From positions 1 through 21,791 of the IMG/VR virus record IMGVR_UViG_3300001848_000268: a stretch of 21,791 nucleotides of DNA; one strand, 5' to 3'. The notes under the pieces are model-generated. The model had not been told where the DNA came from and searched no databases. It saw only the letters and a list, made by a program, of their open reading frames with translations. The translations under genes and the position numbers were made by a program. The stretch comes from a virus. Positions 19,712 through 21,791 of the stretch are shown here, in pieces (the first letter of the stretch is position 1; each line of letters begins with the position of its first letter).

Positions 19712-19981
19712 TTATTCTAACTCTCTTATCTTTAAGACTAGTTTGTTCTCGCCTCTCCAAATTCTATGAAAAACCATACCAGGTATGTAACGAATGTCGT
19801 TCGCTTTAAGTTCAACTGGTAGCTCATTATCGTACTGGAACTTCCATCCTTTTCCCTCGATAACAGTTACATTTCTTGTTTTATAATCTCTATGCCAAAC
19901 CAATTCTGATTCTTCCACTTCAGGAGAAAATTCTCTTAAGAAAACTCCTTTACCTATATTAATATCATGATATGTTACCAA
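19712..19981 (-). CDS. Small cupin-like protein
   Basis: The 89-aa protein reads as a short double-strand barrel: ELVWHRDYKTRNVTVIEGKG then WKFQYDNELPVELKANDIRYIPGMVFHRIWRG and LVLKIRELE. The H-R-D, E-G-x-G-W and IPGMVFHR elements follow cupin motif spacing, with possible metal ligands H30 and H72. Similar proteins occur in marine T4-like phages. The frame begins at TTG 19981, overlapping the upstream gene by 7 nt, with GGAGG about 10 nt before it; no nearby ATG exists. Function unknown. Confidence 0.65.
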   Translation of the reverse strand: MVTYHDINIGKGVFLREFSPEVEESELVWHRDYKTRNVTVIEGKGWKFQYDNELPVELKANDIRYIPGMVFHRIWRGENKLVLKIRELE

Positions 19982-20505
19982 AAGAAATTACCTCCACCGG
20001 ACAACCCCAAAGACTTTGCATAACGAGGCAAATTACAAGACCAGTATCCGGGAGTTGTTCTATCCTTTTTTTCTTGACACTTGTGTCTTGCCACAAAAGA
20101 CTTTCTAGCTTCAGGATCTGAGATTTTTTCCTTTAACCCAGATGTATCCCCGAATGCAACCTTAATGATATTCCCGCTGTTGTTCTTTACATACACGTAA
20201 TATTTCTTGGGTCCGCCTCGCTTTGGCTTTCCTAATTCAACTTCTTTTCCATGGTATTCTGCTTCAGCTAAAAATGGAAAATCTAGAGGAACTTCTTCTC
20301 CCTCGTAAATCCCAAATTTCCCAATATCAGTAGCCAAGATTTCTCTGTCCCCTTCGGAAAGATCAAGGGATTCTTGTAACTCCCTCGCCTCGTTAATTAA
20401 ATCAAAGTAACCCTGAGATCCATATCTGAATACAGATTCAGAAAGAGGAATCTTGTTCTCTAGATGATACTCTAATGACTTGGAAAATTGGGAAAAAGAT
20501 TTCAT
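19975..20505 (-). CDS. T4-like phage late-block protein of unknown function
   Basis: The 176-aa protein starts MKSFSQFSKS, a weaker version of the capsid-targeting-like leader. The C-terminal half carries a distinctive module: EYHGKEVELGKPKRGGPKKY, YVYVKNNSGNIIKVAFGD, DPEARKSFVARHKCQEKKD and TPGYWSCNLPRYAKSLGLSG. This 'KPxRGGPKKYxVYVKN..G..xKVxFGD...R.SF.ARH.C...K..T.GYWSC' block is familiar from many T4-like phage proteins, but the function is not known. The two cysteines and the basic helix suggest zinc or DNA binding. It follows the 41-aa gene by TAATATG. Confidence 0.7.
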   Translation of the reverse strand: MKSFSQFSKSLEYHLENKIPLSESVFRYGSQGYFDLINEARELQESLDLSEGDREILATDIGKFGIYEGEEVPLDFPFLAEAEYHGKEVELGKPKRGGPKKYYVYVKNNSGNIIKVAFGDTSGLKEKISDPEARKSFVARHKCQEKKDRTTPGYWSCNLPRYAKSLGLSGGGNFFW

Positions 20506-20506
20506 A

Positions 20507-20632
20507 TTATTTCTTCTTTTTGGTTTTAGGTTCTTCTTCTTTTTTTTCTTCTATCTTTTCTTCTTTTTTCTCTTCTGGAGAAACCCCATATTTCTGGTCC
20601 AGATATTGTTTAGCTCTTTCTACGTTGTTCAT
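20507..20632 (-). CDS. 41-aa highly charged Lys/Glu protein
   Basis: The frame encodes MNNVERAKQYLDQKYGVSPE and then a run of Lys and Glu to KTKKKK. Its ATG shares one base with the stop of the 138-aa gene (TAATG), and its stop is one base from the next ATG (TAATATG), so it sits exactly between two coupled genes. Small, very charged proteins such as T4 gp67 build the prohead core; this could be a counterpart, but the similarity is only in composition. The poly-purine stretch explains an apparent Phe-rich frame on the other strand. Confidence 0.6.
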   Translation of the reverse strand: MNNVERAKQYLDQKYGVSPEEKKEEKIEEKKEEEPKTKKKK

Positions 20633-21048
20633 TATTTTTCCTTAGATTCCCAGGCATTGCAAGATCTTAACTCATCAGCAATAAACTTATGATGAGTACA
20701 GTACGCCATTCTTCCCGCATGGGCATTCCATCCAGTTAAATTCTGCATGCCTTGAATTATAAATAAAGTCTGTCCATCTTTTACACAATTCTGAGTCTTG
20801 GCTGTCTCATCAAAATATTCACAGGCAGAACAGATTCTGCCTCTAGCCACTCCTGGTTCGACTTTCCAGACTTGGGCCTTTTCCTCCCAAAAAGTCACAT
20901 TAGGAACAGTAGGATCCATTGGACCATAAGCCTTTTTCTCGTTATGAATGGCTTCGCCTTTATTCTGGATGTGCTCTAGATAATCCTGAGTGGCTACGGG
21001 ACAACCTTTAATCTTTTCTTCCTGAAGGAAATCTTTGAAGTTTTTCAT
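20632..21048 (-). CDS. T4-like phage late-block protein with capsid-targeting-like N-terminus
   Basis: The 138-aa protein starts MKNFKDFLQE|E, matching the T4 leader MKTYQEFIAE with an L-x-E cut site. It then has GCPVATQDYLEHIQNKGEAI, AYGPMDPTVPNVTFWEEKA, ARGRICSACEYFDET and YCTHHKFIADELRSCNAW. The CPVATQD, GPxDPxxPNxxFWxxKA and C-x2-C...C...C...H pattern recurs in T4-like phages of marine bacteria, with unknown function, and looks like a metal-binding cysteine/histidine domain. A late TATAAATA box lies just before its ATG, so the message would begin at or very near the start codon. First gene of the late block. Confidence 0.75.
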   Translation of the reverse strand: MKNFKDFLQEEKIKGCPVATQDYLEHIQNKGEAIHNEKKAYGPMDPTVPNVTFWEEKAQVWKVEPGVARGRICSACEYFDETAKTQNCVKDGQTLFIIQGMQNLTGWNAHAGRMAYCTHHKFIADELRSCNAWESKEK

Positions 21049-21055
21049 ATAATAT

Positions 21056-21063
21056 TATTTATA
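21056..21063 (-). promoter_or_regulatory. T4-type late promoter of the right-hand block
   Basis: TATAAATA on the minus strand (21063 to 21056), then 7 nt to ATG 21048. It overlaps the stop codon of the RuvC-like gene. It could drive the whole leftward block down to 17333, starting with a nearly leaderless message. Confidence 0.55.
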
Positions 21064-21622
21064 AATTTGTTACCGCCCACCCACAGATAAAATAAGAATC
21101 TACAATATCAGAAAGAGGAGAATCCACCTTCCCAGTCTTCTTCCGGGGTGAGGCAAATATGGAGAACATATCTGGGTTCTTCGGGTTCTTGTGGAAGGCT
21201 TCGACCATTTGTTCTTTTGCTGCATTCCCGGAACCAGTGGCCCATTTCTTGATGCTCTTCGGTGAGATCTTGGTGTATTGCTTTTTCTTTAGCCATAAAT
21301 TATACTGTAACACCTCCGTGTTTTCTGCGATACCAAAGACCCTGCCTTTTGCCGCAAAAGCATAATCTTCTATTAGGATAACATCTGCTGATTCTAAACA
21401 ATTGGTCTTGATTAAATAATCGGCGATATTGTGATATCTTTCGTCCTGATTAGTCCATGGTTTGTGAGGAGAGATGAAGATATTCTTTGGTAAATTAGGA
21501 GGGATCTTAACATCTGAGATAACAGAAAAGGTACAATTGTCAAATACAAAATCCCCTCTGTCCGAATTGTATACACAGACAGAGGGAGATGTTAGAGAAT
21601 AATCAATTCCTACATAAATCAT
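21059..21622 (-). CDS. RuvC-like Holliday-junction nuclease
   Basis: The protein has an RNase H-like fold pattern: MIYVGIDYSLTSP (D7), DVILIEDYAF (E85), a GRVFGIAENTEVLQ helix, and DSPLSDIVDSYFI (D172, D175) at the end. These are the four acidic positions of RuvC-type resolvases. The open frame extends to 21688, but MIYVGIDYS is the natural N-terminus, so I use ATG 21622 (187 aa). It would resolve branched DNA before packaging. T4 uses an unrelated enzyme (gp49) for this, so this is a functional substitute. There is no ribosome site and the start follows the previous stop by 4 nt. Confidence 0.8.
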   Translation of the reverse strand: MIYVGIDYSLTSPSVCVYNSDRGDFVFDNCTFSVISDVKIPPNLPKNIFISPHKPWTNQDERYHNIADYLIKTNCLESADVILIEDYAFAAKGRVFGIAENTEVLQYNLWLKKKQYTKISPKSIKKWATGSGNAAKEQMVEAFHKNPKNPDMFSIFASPRKKTGKVDSPLSDIVDSYFICGWAVTNL

Positions 21623-21626
21623 ATAT

Positions 21627-21728
21627 TTAATTTTTAGTGAATAAAGATAAATCGGAAGTAACTTCCCAACCCAGAAAGCCACCAACAAATCTCATCTTAA
21701 AAGTTATATTTGGTACATCACAATTCAT
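21627..21728 (-). CDS. Possible 33-aa protein
   Basis: A short frame encodes MNCDVPNITFKMRFVGGFLG and ends SDLSLFTKN. Its ATG overlaps an upstream stop as ATGA and its TAA is 4 nt from the RuvC-like ATG. The coupling is the only real support. No family recognised. Confidence 0.35.
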   Translation of the reverse strand: MNCDVPNITFKMRFVGGFLGWEVTSDLSLFTKN

Positions 21729-21791
21729 GTGCTCTTGTTCACATCAATACCAGCATCATCACAATCAAGAATAAACTCCATAAATCCACCG
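21725..21791 (-). CDS. 3' end of an upstream gene (partial)
   Basis: From the window edge one minus-strand frame reads GGFMEFILDCDDAGIDVNKS and one more residue before TGA. That stop overlaps the next ATG. Too short to identify; the rest lies outside the window. Confidence 0.35.
   Translation of the reverse strand, partial: GGFMEFILDCDDAGIDVNKST

Noticed and set aside
20480-20692. Phe-rich frame on the plus strand
   Set aside because: It is the antisense of the Lys/Glu-rich 41-aa gene.

Overview
The window looks like part of a T4-type myovirus genome (Caudoviricetes). It carries the T4 replication block in T4 order: RNase H, sliding clamp gp45, clamp-loader gp44, clamp-loader gp62, then RegA. 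It also has a gp61-type primase, a gp19-type tail tube protein, a RuvC-like nuclease, tRNA genes, and TATAAATA boxes like T4 late promoters. It is AT-rich, densely packed and mostly free of long gaps. The closest relatives by gene content appear to be the environmental T4-like phages rather than coliphage T4. There is a B12-dependent (class II) ribonucleotide reductase and ThyX instead of NrdAB and a T4-type thymidylate synthase. The host cannot be read from the DNA. A secreted protein built like those of Acidobacteriota is one weak hint.

Layout. 1-137 (-): start of a conserved phage protein running off the window. 222-5370 (+): secreted SleB-type lysin, then primase, small ORF, ThyX, class II RNR and three small genes. 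5391-7129 (+): three consecutive genes with signal peptides behind a late-type promoter, closed by a strong bidirectional terminator. 7158-9149 (-): UV-damage endonuclease, zinc-ribbon protein, HExxH protein, a 26-aa membrane peptide and small unknowns. 9150-9640: divergent control region with repeated promoter cassettes and long inverted repeats. 9358-11444 (+): small phage proteins. 11453-12725 (+): unusual long-variable-arm tRNA, HNH nuclease, a 56-aa gene, a structured RNA candidate, tRNA-Thr, tRNA-Gly, tRNA-Pro and a hairpin leader. 12726-17340 (+): NUMOD3 protein, RNase H, DUF6433-like protein, gp45, gp44, gp62, RegA, SprT-like protein. 17333-21791 (-): late/structural block with a tail tube protein, a cupin-like protein and four proteins sharing a T4 capsid-targeting-like N-terminus, followed (upstream) by a RuvC-like nuclease.

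How the parts fit. Primase, clamp, clamp loader and RNase H serve the replication fork. RNR and ThyX feed it dNTPs. RegA would tune early mRNAs. UvsE repairs damage. The right-hand minus-strand block would act late in head and tail assembly. The most notable signals are: (1) N-termini of the form M-K/L-N/S-F/Y-x-x-F/Y-L-x-E on proteins including a HAD phosphatase and a nuclease-like protein, which suggests enzymes packaged inside the capsid; (2) many promoters whose -10 box lies 5-7 nt before the ATG, implying leaderless mRNAs; (3) a duplicated hairpin-promoter cassette around 9.2-9.6 kb; (4) the late-promoter operon of exported proteins. All calls come from reading the sequence; no database search was run.
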